Positions 7,349-14,251 are shown, counted from the stretch's first letter. The stretch is DNA of 14,477 nt from DAIUFH01 sp036844705 (GCA_036844705.1 DAIUFH010000056.1:1-14477); one strand, 5' to 3'. Notes: a model not told the origin generated them from the letters alone. Numbers and translations are program-made.

Positions 7349-7377
7349 TTGACAACTTTAATTTGCTTGTTTATAAT
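7349..7377 (+). promoter_or_regulatory. Perfect consensus sigma-A promoter
   Basis: TTGACA (7349-7354), exactly 17 bp, then TATAAT (7372-7377), starting five bases after the preceding stop codon. Transcription should begin near 7384. It is the strongest promoter in the window by match to consensus, and a terminator follows within about 85 nt. Confidence 0.85.
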
Positions 7378-7383
7378 ATGTTG

Positions 7384-7468
7384 CATATATGTGGGAAAAT
7401 GTTTTTGATATCATATAATTAAAACTTATATAGATTTTCATATAAAGGCTAAAAGCCTTGATTTTTTT
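7384..7468 (+). ncRNA. Candidate small RNA or attenuated leader
   Basis: The interval from the expected start of the consensus promoter to the end of the T-run of the terminator is about 85 nt. It contains no ORF with a credible ribosome site. It could be an independent small RNA, or an attenuator whose read-through transcribes greA-lysS. Ends are inferred, and no RNA family is recognised. Confidence 0.4.
7445..7468 (+). terminator. Intrinsic terminator upstream of the greA repeats
   Basis: AAGGCT (7445-7450) pairs with AGCCTT (7454-7459) around a 3-nt loop, followed by GA and seven T residues (7462-7468). The stem is short but the T-run is good. Confidence 0.7.
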
Positions 7469-7470
7469 AT

Positions 7471-7566
7471 GACCTAACCCAATTTGCGACGACTTTTTCG
7501 CAAATTGATGGTAGGTCAGATGTCGCGGAGTCTGAATCTATGATTTAGCTAACGAAGCCGACTTAT
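7471..7566 (+). repeat. 96-bp tandem repeat, copy 1 (bulged hairpin unit)
   Basis: Unit begins GACCTAACCCAATTTGCGA and ends GACTTAT. Its first half (7471-7517) folds into an 18-bp hairpin: GACCT + ACC + CAATTTGCGA pairs with TCGCAAATTG + GGT + AGGTC, with a bulged A on the left and AT on the right. Its second half contains CTGAATC-TAT-GATTTAG, a 7-bp stem with one G-T wobble. The stretch between the preceding gene and greA holds no coding gene. Confidence 0.9.
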
Positions 7567-7661
7567 GACCTAACCCAATTTGCGACGACTTTTTCGCAAA
7601 TTGATGGTAGGTCAGATGTCGCGGAGTCTAAATCTATGATTTAGCTAAGGTCACGACTTAT
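7567..7661 (+). repeat. 95-bp tandem repeat, copy 2
   Basis: Nearly identical to the unit at 7471-7566. Differences are CTAAATC in place of CTGAATC (making the small 7-bp stem perfect) and a changed ten-base block before GACTTAT with one base fewer. It ends about ten bases before the greA ribosome site. Confidence 0.9.
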
Positions 7662-7686
7662 GATATATAATAAAGGAGAGAGTTTT

Positions 7687-8163
7687 ATGACTGAGAAAGA
7701 TGTATTTTTAACTCGAGAAGGGTTAGAGAGACTAGAAAATGAATTGGACGATTTAAAATCAGTTAAAAGGAAAGAAGTAGCTGAGAGAATAAAACAAGCT
7801 CTGGCTTTCGGCGATATCAGTGAAAATTCAGAATATGACCAGGCAAAAAATGAACAGGCAAAACTAGAAGAAAGAATAATAAAGCTTGAAAATATACTTA
7901 GAAATGCCAAACTGATTGATGAAGATGAAATTACTACTGATGTAGTAAGTGTAGGCTCAAAAGTAGAAGTATTGGATATAGAATATGATGAAAAGATGGA
8001 ATATACTATAGTGGGTTCTGCAGAAGCTGATCCATTTTTAGGTAAGATTTCAAATGAATCACCTGTAGGAAGTGCGTTGTTAGGTCATAAAACTGGTGAG
8101 GAAGTAGATGTTCAAGTACCGGATGGAATTATTAAGTATAAAATATTAAGTATTACTAGGTAG
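7687..8163 (+). CDS. greA: Transcription elongation factor GreA
   Basis: Rescues backtracked RNA polymerase by stimulating cleavage of the transcript 3' end. The 158-residue protein has the family layout: an N-terminal antiparallel coiled coil (about 1-75) with the tip motif GDISENSEYDQAK, whose acidic residues Asp43 and Glu46 reach the polymerase active site, then the C-terminal FKBP-like domain (about 80-158) with DPFLGKISNESPVGSALLGHKTGEEV. ATG 7687 has AAGGAGAG at 7672-7679; the in-frame ATG at 7660 lies before that site and is rejected. lysS follows after 20 bp, so both are probably co-transcribed. The upstream region carries two tandem hairpin repeats, which should be in the leader if transcription starts at 7384. 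Confidence 0.96.
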   Translation: MTEKDVFLTREGLERLENELDDLKSVKRKEVAERIKQALAFGDISENSEYDQAKNEQAKLEERIIKLENILRNAKLIDEDEITTDVVSVGSKVEVLDIEYDEKMEYTIVGSAEADPFLGKISNESPVGSALLGHKTGEEVDVQVPDGIIKYKILSITR

Positions 8164-8183
8164 TCGAAGTAAGGAGGAAGAAA

Positions 8184-10109
8184 ATGTCGGAAACGGATGA
8201 AAATATTAATTTAAGTGAAATGCTTTTGATTAGAAGAGATAAGTTAAAGACCTTAATTGAGAATGGGAAAAGTCCATATTTAATTGAAAAATTTGATTAT
8301 ACTCATTATAGTACAACGATAAAGGAAAACTTTGAAGAATTAGAAGGAAAAGAAGTAGCTGTTGCCGGGAGGATAATGTCTAGGCGTGGACATGGCAAAG
8401 TAAGCTTTATAGATATTCAAGATAGTATGGGAAGGATTCAAATCTTTGCAAAATTTGATGCATTAGGGGAAGAAAAATACAATGATTTATCATTTCTTGA
8501 TTTAGGTGATATTATAGGTGTAAAAGGTGAAGTGTTTAAAACCAAAGCCGGTGAGATATCAATTAGAGCAAATGATATACTTTTGTTATCTAAGTCACTT
8601 CAAATTTTACCTGAAAAATGGCATGGATTAAAGGACACTGACATCAGATATAGACAAAGGTATACTGATTTGATTGTTAATCCTGAAGTTAAAAATACTT
8701 TTATATTAAGAAGTAAGATAATAAAAGCTATAAGGGAATATTTAGACAATAGAGGTTTCCTAGAGGTAGAGACACCAATACTTACCCCTGTAGCGGGAGG
8801 AGCAAATGCGCGGCCATTTGAAACACATCACAATACATTGGACATGGATATGAATTTGAGGATTGCGAACGAATTATATCTAAAGAGGTTAATTGTTGGT
8901 GGGTTTGAGAAGGTATATGAAATGGGGAAAATGTTTAGAAATGAAGGAATGGATACTAGACATAATCCTGAATTTACAAATATTGAATTGTATCAAGCTT
9001 ATGTTGACTATGAAGAAATGATGAAATTGACTGAAGATTTATTTGCATACGTAGCGAAGAAAACACTTGGAACAACTGTTATTACATATCAGGGCAAGGA
9101 AATTGATTTGACACCTCCTTGGAGAAGACTTGATATGGCAGAGGCTGTTAAATTATATTCTGGAGTTGACTTTTCTACTATTAATACAGATGAGGAAGCA
9201 ATAGCAATAGCTAAAGATAAGGGACTTGAGGTTAAACCTGGAATGACAAGGGGTCATATATTATCTGAGATGTTTGAAGAATTTTGTGAGGAACATCTAG
9301 TACAGCCTACTTTTGTAACAGGACATCCAGTTGAAGTTTCTCCTCTTGCTAAAAGAAATCCGGTAGACCCTAGAATTACAAATAGGTTTGAGGCATTTAT
9401 GAACACTTGGGAATTGGCTAATGCATTTTCTGAACTTAATGACCCTATAGATCAAAGAGAGAGATTTGAAGAGCAGGTCAAGCAAAAGGAAACTGGAGAT
9501 GATGAAGCTCATCCTATGGATACTGATTTTATAAACGCCATTGAGGTAGGATTACCTCCTACTGGAGGACTTGGCATTGGAGTAGATAGAATGATAATGA
9601 TTCTTGCAGATCAACCAAGTATAAGGGACGTATTGCTGTTCCCTACGATGAAGTCACTCGATGGAACAGAGACATCAAAGAAGACTGTTTCCGCACCTGT
9701 AGCAGAGGCATCCGAACCCGTTGAAGCTCCAATCGACTTTTCCAACGTAAAAGTAGAACCGCTTTTCGAGGAATTTGTTGACTTTGATACTTTCAGTAAG
9801 TCTGATTTCAGAGCTGTAAAGGTAAAAGAGTGTGAAGCAGTTCCGAAGAGCAAAAAGCTCCTGAAATTCGTCTTGGACGACGGTACAGGAACTGACAGGG
9901 TTATTTTAAGCGGTATTCACGAGTATTACAGGCCGGAAGAACTGGTTGGAAAGACTTGTATCGCGATCACAAACCTGCCGCCACGTCAGATGATGGGCAT
10001 TGATTCCTGCGGTATGTTAATCTCCGCAGTCCACGAAGTTGACGGCAAGGAAGGACTTAACCTTCTGATGGTTGATGACCACATCCCTGCAGGCGCAAAG
10101 CTTTACTAA
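8184..10109 (+). CDS. lysS: Lysyl-tRNA synthetase (class II) with C-terminal EMAPII-type tRNA-binding domain
   Basis: Charges tRNA-Lys with lysine. Residues 1-492 are a complete class II LysRS: OB-fold anticodon domain (about 57-137), motif 1 region FLEVETPIL (192-200), motif 2 FRNEGMDTRHNPEFT (251-265), and motif 3 GLPPTGGLGIGVDR (456-469), ending RDVLLFPTMK where ordinary bacterial LysRS stops (about 490-500 residues). Residues 493-641 are extra: an Ala/Pro/Glu linker (to about 530) and an OB-fold tRNA-binding domain like that at the C-terminus of MetRS (SDFRAVKVKECEAVPKSKKL, LPPRQMMGIDSCGML, IPAGAKLY). By hand count the DNA for the tail (9661-10080) is about 46% GC against roughly 30% in sampled core lines, with many CTC, CTG and TTC codons. 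This suggests a transferred 3' end, resembling Lachnospiraceae-type proteins as I recall them. ATG 8184 has AAGGAGGA. Confidence 0.95.
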   Translation: MSETDENINLSEMLLIRRDKLKTLIENGKSPYLIEKFDYTHYSTTIKENFEELEGKEVAVAGRIMSRRGHGKVSFIDIQDSMGRIQIFAKFDALGEEKYNDLSFLDLGDIIGVKGEVFKTKAGEISIRANDILLLSKSLQILPEKWHGLKDTDIRYRQRYTDLIVNPEVKNTFILRSKIIKAIREYLDNRGFLEVETPILTPVAGGANARPFETHHNTLDMDMNLRIANELYLKRLIVGGFEKVYEMGKMFRNEGMDTRHNPEFTNIELYQAYVDYEEMMKLTEDLFAYVAKKTLGTTVITYQGKEIDLTPPWRRLDMAEAVKLYSGVDFSTINTDEEAIAIAKDKGLEVKPGMTRGHILSEMFEEFCEEHLVQPTFVTGHPVEVSPLAKRNPVDPRITNRFEAFMNTWELANAFSELNDPIDQRERFEEQVKQKETGDDEAHPMDTDFINAIEVGLPPTGGLGIGVDRMIMILADQPSIRDVLLFPTMKSLDGTETSKKTVSAPVAEASEPVEAPIDFSNVKVEPLFEEFVDFDTFSKSDFRAVKVKECEAVPKSKKLLKFVLDDGTGTDRVILSGIHEYYRPEELVGKTCIAITNLPPRQMMGIDSCGMLISAVHEVDGKEGLNLLMVDDHIPAGAKLY

Positions 10110-10110
10110 T

Positions 10111-10154
10111 GATGTACCGTTTTACCCTGCAAAACGAGACGTACTTCATTTTTT
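10111..10154 (+). terminator. Possible lysS terminator
   Basis: CGTTTT (10118-10123) pairs with AAAACG (10131-10136), and the flanking GTAC (10114-10117 and 10141-10144) can extend the stem across a 4-nt bulge. A run of six T residues follows at 10149-10154. CATTTTTTAAAAAATG at 10147-10162 is itself a perfect palindrome. Confidence 0.5.
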
Positions 10155-10174
10155 AAAAAATGCAAAATTTATGA

Positions 10175-10207
10175 GGGCGGTGTCTAAATAAGCGGACATC
10201 GCCCTTT
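10175..10207 (+). terminator. Terminator-like hairpin after lysS
   Basis: GGGCGGTGTC (10175-10184) pairs with GACATCGCCC (10195-10204), ten pairs with one G-T wobble and a 10-nt loop, followed by TTT. The T-run is short, so termination is uncertain. Confidence 0.45.
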
Positions 10208-10286
10208 GTGTAAACAGTGATACAAATATTGAATTGGTATCGCTAAACGATGTTAAGAAAATTAGCGAAAGTGATTACTTTAACTG

Positions 10287-10538
10287 GTGGAGAATAGCCT
10301 TATCAAAACCAGCGAAGAAACAGAAGAAAAAATTGATTGGACAAATGCTTGGGGGAAAAAGTACCCTATTCTTCTTAAATATCAAGCAGAAGTAAATATC
10401 CCGAATTATGCCCATAGAATCAATATTATGCTGGATGAATTGAAACAGGATTATCAATTTAATGAACAAGATGCAATGTTAGTCCTTAAGGATATTTTGT
10501 ACAATGTCTGGAAAAACCGCAAGGCTAAATCAAAGTGA
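10287..10538 (+). CDS. Small unrecognised ORF, probable gene remnant
   Basis: An 83-residue frame starting at GTG (preceded by a stop three codons back) with no credible ribosome site. It is charged and helical, with NAWGKKYPILLKYQ and AMLVLKDILYNVWKNRKAK. I do not recognise the family; a fragment of a mobile-element protein is possible but unproven. A second frame, open from 10192 to 10395 (with SLNDVKKISESDYFNWW), overlaps its start. The two could be halves of one gene broken by a frameshift near 10285-10300. It lies in the gene-poor stretch between the GC-rich lysS tail and the transporter gene and ends before a strong terminator. Confidence 0.35.
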   Translation: MENSLIKTSEETEEKIDWTNAWGKKYPILLKYQAEVNIPNYAHRINIMLDELKQDYQFNEQDAMLVLKDILYNVWKNRKAKSK

Positions 10539-10566
10539 TAACATACAGTATGTCAAGATGATTGTA

Positions 10567-10604
10567 GCCCTGACGGAGCATAAACGCTCTGTCAGGGCAT
10601 TTTC
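10567..10604 (+). terminator. Strong intrinsic terminator
   Basis: GCCCTGACGGAGC (10567-10579) pairs with GCTCTGTCAGGGC (10586-10598), 13 pairs with one G-T wobble and a 6-nt loop ATAAAC, then ATTTTCTATTT. It follows the 10287-10538 frame by 28 bp. Its GC-rich stem matches the foreign look of this stretch. Confidence 0.8.
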
Positions 10605-10610
10605 TATTTC

Positions 10611-10727
10611 AAGAACATTCGCAAACTACAATGTTTCAGAAAAGATATTGGAAAGCGTTGGTATGATGATAACGGTATTCTGAATATCAGTCTGATGGAT
10701 TTCCTTTTGGATAAGGAACTTATATAA
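10611..10727 (+). pseudogene. Possible remnant reading frame
   Basis: The frame starting at AAG 10611 reads KNIRKLQCFRKDIGKRWY and continues to LMDFLLDKELI before TAA at 10725-10727. It looks protein-like but has no start codon or ribosome site, and its 5' side runs into the terminator at 10567-10604. I read it as the 3' end of a lost gene. The rest of 10539-10976 holds only a perfect 10-bp inverted repeat (10807-10816 against 10823-10832, loop TATTTG) and a promoter. Confidence 0.25.
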
Positions 10728-10913
10728 ATAACATCATATTGAACATTACAGCCCATAAAGGCAATGATGTTCAATAAAATTAAAATCGAATATCAGTAAT
10801 ATGTGTGAGGTGTCGCTATTTGGCGACACCTCTACTTGTATCTCATACAATTAGATTTTATCTGGGGGTCTACTTTACTCCTACAAATAACTATTAAAAG
10901 TTCTTTCAGCATA

Positions 10914-10942
10914 TTGCACTAATGACGCTTTGATGTTATAAT
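10914..10942 (+). promoter_or_regulatory. Promoter of the transporter/GGT operon
   Basis: TTGCAC (10914-10919), 17 bp, TATAAT (10937-10942) with TGT directly before it, an extended -10. The weak -35 is offset by the perfect extended -10. Transcription would start near 10949, about 37 nt before the TTG start codon. Confidence 0.65.
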
Positions 10943-10985
10943 GTGAAGAATTACATTTTATAATTACTAAAGGAGAGTGAAATCA

Positions 10986-12158
10986 TTGTACTATTACTTA
11001 TTTATTTGTTTATTTATCTTTGCAATTGGTGATTTTTTAGGAACTTTAACAAAAGCAAAACTATCATCAGTCTTTGTTAGTTTAATACTATTTTTAGTTG
11101 GATTCATGACAGGTATCCTGCCACCTGATATAATAGAGTTAGCTGGTTTAACTGCAATAGGTAAATGGTCATCTGCATTTATCATATTTCATATGGGTAC
11201 TATGATAAACATGAGGGAATTAATTGACGAATGGAGAACAGTTTTAATTGCTATCATTTCAATGGTTGTAGTCATTATCTCAACATTATTAGTAGTTCCG
11301 ATAGTAGGTAAGGAAGCAGCTATTGTTGGTATACCAATACTAAATGGTGGTATTGTTGCAACACAAATTATGACGGAAGCAGCTTTAAAAGAGGGATTTG
11401 TTTTAGCTGCTGCTTTAGGAACAATATTATATGCAGTGCAAAAGTTCTTTGGAACTCCTTTTGCATCCTATTTTGGGTTAAAGGAAGCCAGATTGGTAGT
11501 CAATGAATTAAGGGAAAATAAGATTAAAAAAGTAGAAAATAAGGTAAAAAATAATAAAGAAACCAACGAAAAGGAGAAGCTTTCTTTTTACAAAAAATAT
11601 GATAAATATTATGGTAATTTTGTATGCTTGGGAATTACAGCATTTTTTGCATGGATTGCTTCATTGCTAGGAGATAAGACACCTATTAGTTACTCAATAT
11701 GGGCATTGTTTTTAGGGGCTATAGTTTCGTATTTTGGCATTGTTCCTGAAAAAATTCTTGATAGATCAAAAGCTTCTGGATTGTTAAATATGGCTGTTTT
11801 TGCAAGTATAATTCCTTCGTTAGCTAATATTAAATTAGCTGATCTAACTACTTTGGGTTTACAAACTATCGTAATCTTTGCAGTACTATTCGTAGCATTG
11901 TATATTTTTATTGGTATATTGCCAACATGGAAGATTGTTGGATCAAAGAATTTAGCATTAGGAATATCAGTAGCTCAATTATTAGGATTCCCAGCTACAT
12001 ACCTAATATCTGTTGAGGTAGCAAATGCAGTAGCGGAAAATGAAGAAGAAAAACAAGCGATATTGGATGTATTGATGCCAAAATATGTTGTGGCAGGTTT
12101 AGCAACTGTTACTTCTATATCAATAATTATTGCTGGAATATTTGTGAAATTCTTATAG
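10986..12158 (+). CDS. Multi-pass membrane transporter, possibly Na+/glutamate symporter (GltS)-like
   Basis: A 390-residue membrane protein in two hydrophobic halves (about 1-160 and 210-390) joined by a charged, Lys/Glu-rich cytoplasmic loop (about 165-210). This two-repeat layout is typical of ion-coupled secondary transporters such as GltS and related folds. Notable segments are ILPPDIIELAGLTAIGKWSS, IFHMGTMINMRELIDEWRT and PILNGGIVATQIMTEAALKEG, where Gly/Asn-rich breaks could form the substrate or ion site. I do not recognise it with certainty. The neighbouring gamma-glutamyltransferase gene (55 bp downstream) suggests uptake or release of glutamate, a gamma-glutamyl compound or a similar anion, by context only. 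The TTG at 10986 is chosen over the GTG at 10977 because AAGGAG at 10970-10975 almost touches the GTG but is well spaced for the TTG. Confidence 0.7.
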   Translation: MYYYLFICLFIFAIGDFLGTLTKAKLSSVFVSLILFLVGFMTGILPPDIIELAGLTAIGKWSSAFIIFHMGTMINMRELIDEWRTVLIAIISMVVVIISTLLVVPIVGKEAAIVGIPILNGGIVATQIMTEAALKEGFVLAAALGTILYAVQKFFGTPFASYFGLKEARLVVNELRENKIKKVENKVKNNKETNEKEKLSFYKKYDKYYGNFVCLGITAFFAWIASLLGDKTPISYSIWALFLGAIVSYFGIVPEKILDRSKASGLLNMAVFASIIPSLANIKLADLTTLGLQTIVIFAVLFVALYIFIGILPTWKIVGSKNLALGISVAQLLGFPATYLISVEVANAVAENEEEKQAILDVLMPKYVVAGLATVTSISIIIAGIFVKFL

Positions 12159-12213
12159 GAATTAACCTAGTATAAATGTTAATGAATTATTTAAAAAAGG
12201 GGGAAGAAACACT

Positions 12214-13821
12214 ATGAACTTTGATTCACTATATTATCCTTATCCATCCCAAAGAAATGTTGTTTATGCAACTAATGGTATGGTAGCTACAGGAAATCCA
12301 TTAGCATCTGCTGCGGGTTTAGAAATTTTAAGACGTGGTGGTAATGCAATTGATGCAGCTGTAGCTGTGGCAACTACATTACCAGTAGTTGAACCTACTG
12401 GTAATGGTATAGGAGCGGATAACTTTGCTTTAGTTTGGTATAAAGACCAGCTTTATGGATTGAACTCCAGTGGGTTTGCACCAAAGAATATTTCTGTATC
12501 AGCCTTAAAGGAAAGGGGATACTCAAAGATACCTTCATATGGAGTAATTCCAGTAAATGTACCTGGAGCACCAGCTGGATGGGTAGCTTTGAATAAAAAA
12601 TTTGGACAACTATCCTTAGAGGAATGTATGTCTCAAGGAATCAGTTATGCTGAAAATGGCTATGCTGTACAACCAAATGTAGGTAGACTTTGGGACGAAG
12701 CATTCCATATTTATAGCAAATTTAAAGATTCAGAAGAATTTTCAGGATGGTTTAAAACATTTGCGCCCGATAATAGGCCTTTGAAAATTGGTGAAGTTTT
12801 TAGAAATCAGGATATGGCTAATACCTTAAGATTGATAGCTAAAACAAATGGAGAAGCTTTTTATACAGGAGAACTAGCAGAAAAGATTGATGCTTTTATG
12901 AAAAAGTATAACGGGTTTTTAAGCATAGATGATTTGGCTAAATTTGAGTCTGAATGGGTTGAACCTATAAGTGTTAATTATAGGGGATATGATGTATGGG
13001 AGATACCACCTAATGGACACGGTATCACAGTATTGATGGCTTTAAATATATTAAAAGGTTTTGACTTTGTTGAGAGAGATACTGTAGAAACACTTCATAA
13101 ACAAATTGAGGCTTTAAAATTAAGCTTTATTGACACTATGGAATATATAACCGATCCTAGATTTATGAAGGTAACCGCTGAACAATTGTTATCCGAAAGA
13201 TATGCAAATGATAGAAGAGCACTAATCAATGATATGGCTCTTGATCCTAAGGTAGGAGACCCAACATATAGTGGAACTGTTTATTTTGCAACAGCAGATA
13301 AAGATGGAAATATGGTATCCATGATACAAAGTAATTTTAGGGGATTTGGTTCCGGTATTGTAGTGCCAGGAACAGGAATTTCTTTACATGATAGAGGTGA
13401 GAACTTTTGCTTTGATGAAAATCATCCAAATGCAATAGCTGGAGGTAAGAAACCATATCATACAATAATACCAGGTTTCTTGACTAAGGATAATGAAGCA
13501 GTAGGTCCTTTTGGAATTATGGGTGGATGGATGCAGCCTCAAGCTCATATGCAGGTATTGATGAATACTATTGACTTCCATATGAATCCACAGGCAGCAT
13601 TGGATGCCACAAGATGGCAATGGATAGGCGGAAAGACTGTAGAAGTAGAACAAGACACTCCTAATCATATAATTAAAAAATTACAAAGAATGGGACACGA
13701 TATAAAGGTTCAGCCAGATCCTTATCATATGGGACGGGGGCAAATAATATGGAGAGATAAAAATGGAGTCCTTATAGGTGGTACTGAAAAACGTACAGAT
13801 GGTATGATTGCCTCCTGGTAA
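12214..13821 (+). CDS. ggt: Gamma-glutamyltransferase family protein (cytoplasmic, YwrD-like)
   Basis: An N-terminal nucleophile hydrolase of 535 residues. Family signatures are NGMVATGNPLASAAGLEILRRGGNAIDAAVAVA (about 21-53, in two conserved blocks), VEPTGNGIGADNFALVW, IPVNVPGAPAGWV, and YSGTVYFATADKDGNMVS. By alignment to the TTH nucleophile site of E. coli Ggt, Thr355 should be the nucleophile exposed by self-cleavage into alpha (1-354) and beta (355-535) chains. FGIMGGWMQPQAH and a GTEKRTDG tail follow. The N-terminus (MNFDSLYYPYPSQRN) has no signal peptide, unlike secreted Ggt and like Bacillus YwrD or the oxamate amidohydrolase subgroup, so the enzyme is probably intracellular and may not be a true glutathione-degrading Ggt. 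A GGGGGAAG site precedes ATG 12214. No clear terminator follows. Confidence 0.88.
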   Translation: MNFDSLYYPYPSQRNVVYATNGMVATGNPLASAAGLEILRRGGNAIDAAVAVATTLPVVEPTGNGIGADNFALVWYKDQLYGLNSSGFAPKNISVSALKERGYSKIPSYGVIPVNVPGAPAGWVALNKKFGQLSLEECMSQGISYAENGYAVQPNVGRLWDEAFHIYSKFKDSEEFSGWFKTFAPDNRPLKIGEVFRNQDMANTLRLIAKTNGEAFYTGELAEKIDAFMKKYNGFLSIDDLAKFESEWVEPISVNYRGYDVWEIPPNGHGITVLMALNILKGFDFVERDTVETLHKQIEALKLSFIDTMEYITDPRFMKVTAEQLLSERYANDRRALINDMALDPKVGDPTYSGTVYFATADKDGNMVSMIQSNFRGFGSGIVVPGTGISLHDRGENFCFDENHPNAIAGGKKPYHTIIPGFLTKDNEAVGPFGIMGGWMQPQAHMQVLMNTIDFHMNPQAALDATRWQWIGGKTVEVEQDTPNHIIKKLQRMGHDIKVQPDPYHMGRGQIIWRDKNGVLIGGTEKRTDGMIASW

Positions 13822-13894
13822 ATTAGACATATAACATGCTTTATAGTCCAAAAAATATACATTAGAATTCGGCATTAAAATTCTTGAATAAGTA

Positions 13895-13923
13895 TTGACA
13901 TTGTACTAAAAAGAGTGTAATAT
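13895..13923 (+). promoter_or_regulatory. rRNA operon promoter P1
   Basis: TTGACA (13895-13900), 17 bp, TAATAT (13918-13923), with TG just before the -10. Just downstream is a perfect 12-bp palindrome CTGCATATGCAG (13936-13947), close to the expected start site near 13930. It lies about 500 bp before the 16S 5' end, after the transporter/GGT operon. Confidence 0.8.
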
Positions 13924-14006
13924 TATTGATGTTGACTGCATATGCAGCAATTAATAATTACCAATTAAGCAAGCATCTTTGTCAAACAAAAAATTTTAAA
14001 AAAGTG

Positions 14007-14035
14007 TTGACAAGTTTGTCGAAAGATGTTAAACT
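14007..14035 (+). promoter_or_regulatory. rRNA operon promoter P2 with A-rich upstream element
   Basis: TTGACA (14007-14012), 17 bp, TAAACT (14030-14035) with TGT forming an extended -10. The A/T tract AAAAAATTTTAAAAAA directly upstream looks like an UP element. Start expected near 14042. Tandem P1/P2 promoters about 110 bp apart are typical of rRNA operons. Confidence 0.8.
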
Positions 14036-14075
14036 TTAAAAGTTGTCTCTTCTAAGGGACATTGAACTTATGCTA

Positions 14076-14111
14076 TTTTGTCCAACGAGCTTTGCGAGTT
14101 GTAAGACAAAA
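14076..14111 (+). repeat. rRNA-leader hairpin 1 with GAG...CGA tip
   Basis: TTTTGTCCAAC pairs with GTTG (14098-14101) and, after a TAA bulge, GACAAAA (14105-14111), around the 11-nt tip GAGCTTTGCGA (14087-14097). Within the tip G-C and C-G pairs can close a TTT loop. Confidence 0.75.
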
Positions 14112-14212
14112 CGGACAGCGTAGCGAACAACGTGAGTGGAGAAGTAAAATGCGAACGTTAGTGAGCATGAACTTATGATAACTAAACAGTGTGAGACTTT
14201 GAATTAAAAGTT

Positions 14213-14251
14213 GACCTAACCCAATGAGTGATAGCGAATTGTTGGTAGGTC
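14213..14251 (+). repeat. rRNA-leader hairpin 2, third copy of the GACCTAACCC unit
   Basis: GACCT, bulged A, ACC, CAAT pairs with ATTG, bulged TT, GGT, AGGTC around the 12-nt tip GAGTGATAGCGA (14226-14237). The stem base and both bulge positions match the tandem units at 7471-7661, although the tip differs. Confidence 0.8.

Noticed and set aside
7471..7661. Tandem repeats as a CRISPR array
   Set aside because: There are only two ~96-bp units, directly abutting with no spacers, and no cas genes nearby.
8164..8183. T-box or other tRNA-sensing leader for lysS
   Set aside because: lysS starts 20 bp after greA, leaving no room, and no T-box sequence was seen upstream of greA.
10287..10538. Assignment to a transposase family
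   Set aside because: The KWGKKYP-like pattern resembles parts of some transposases, but no catalytic motif or inverted terminal repeats were found.
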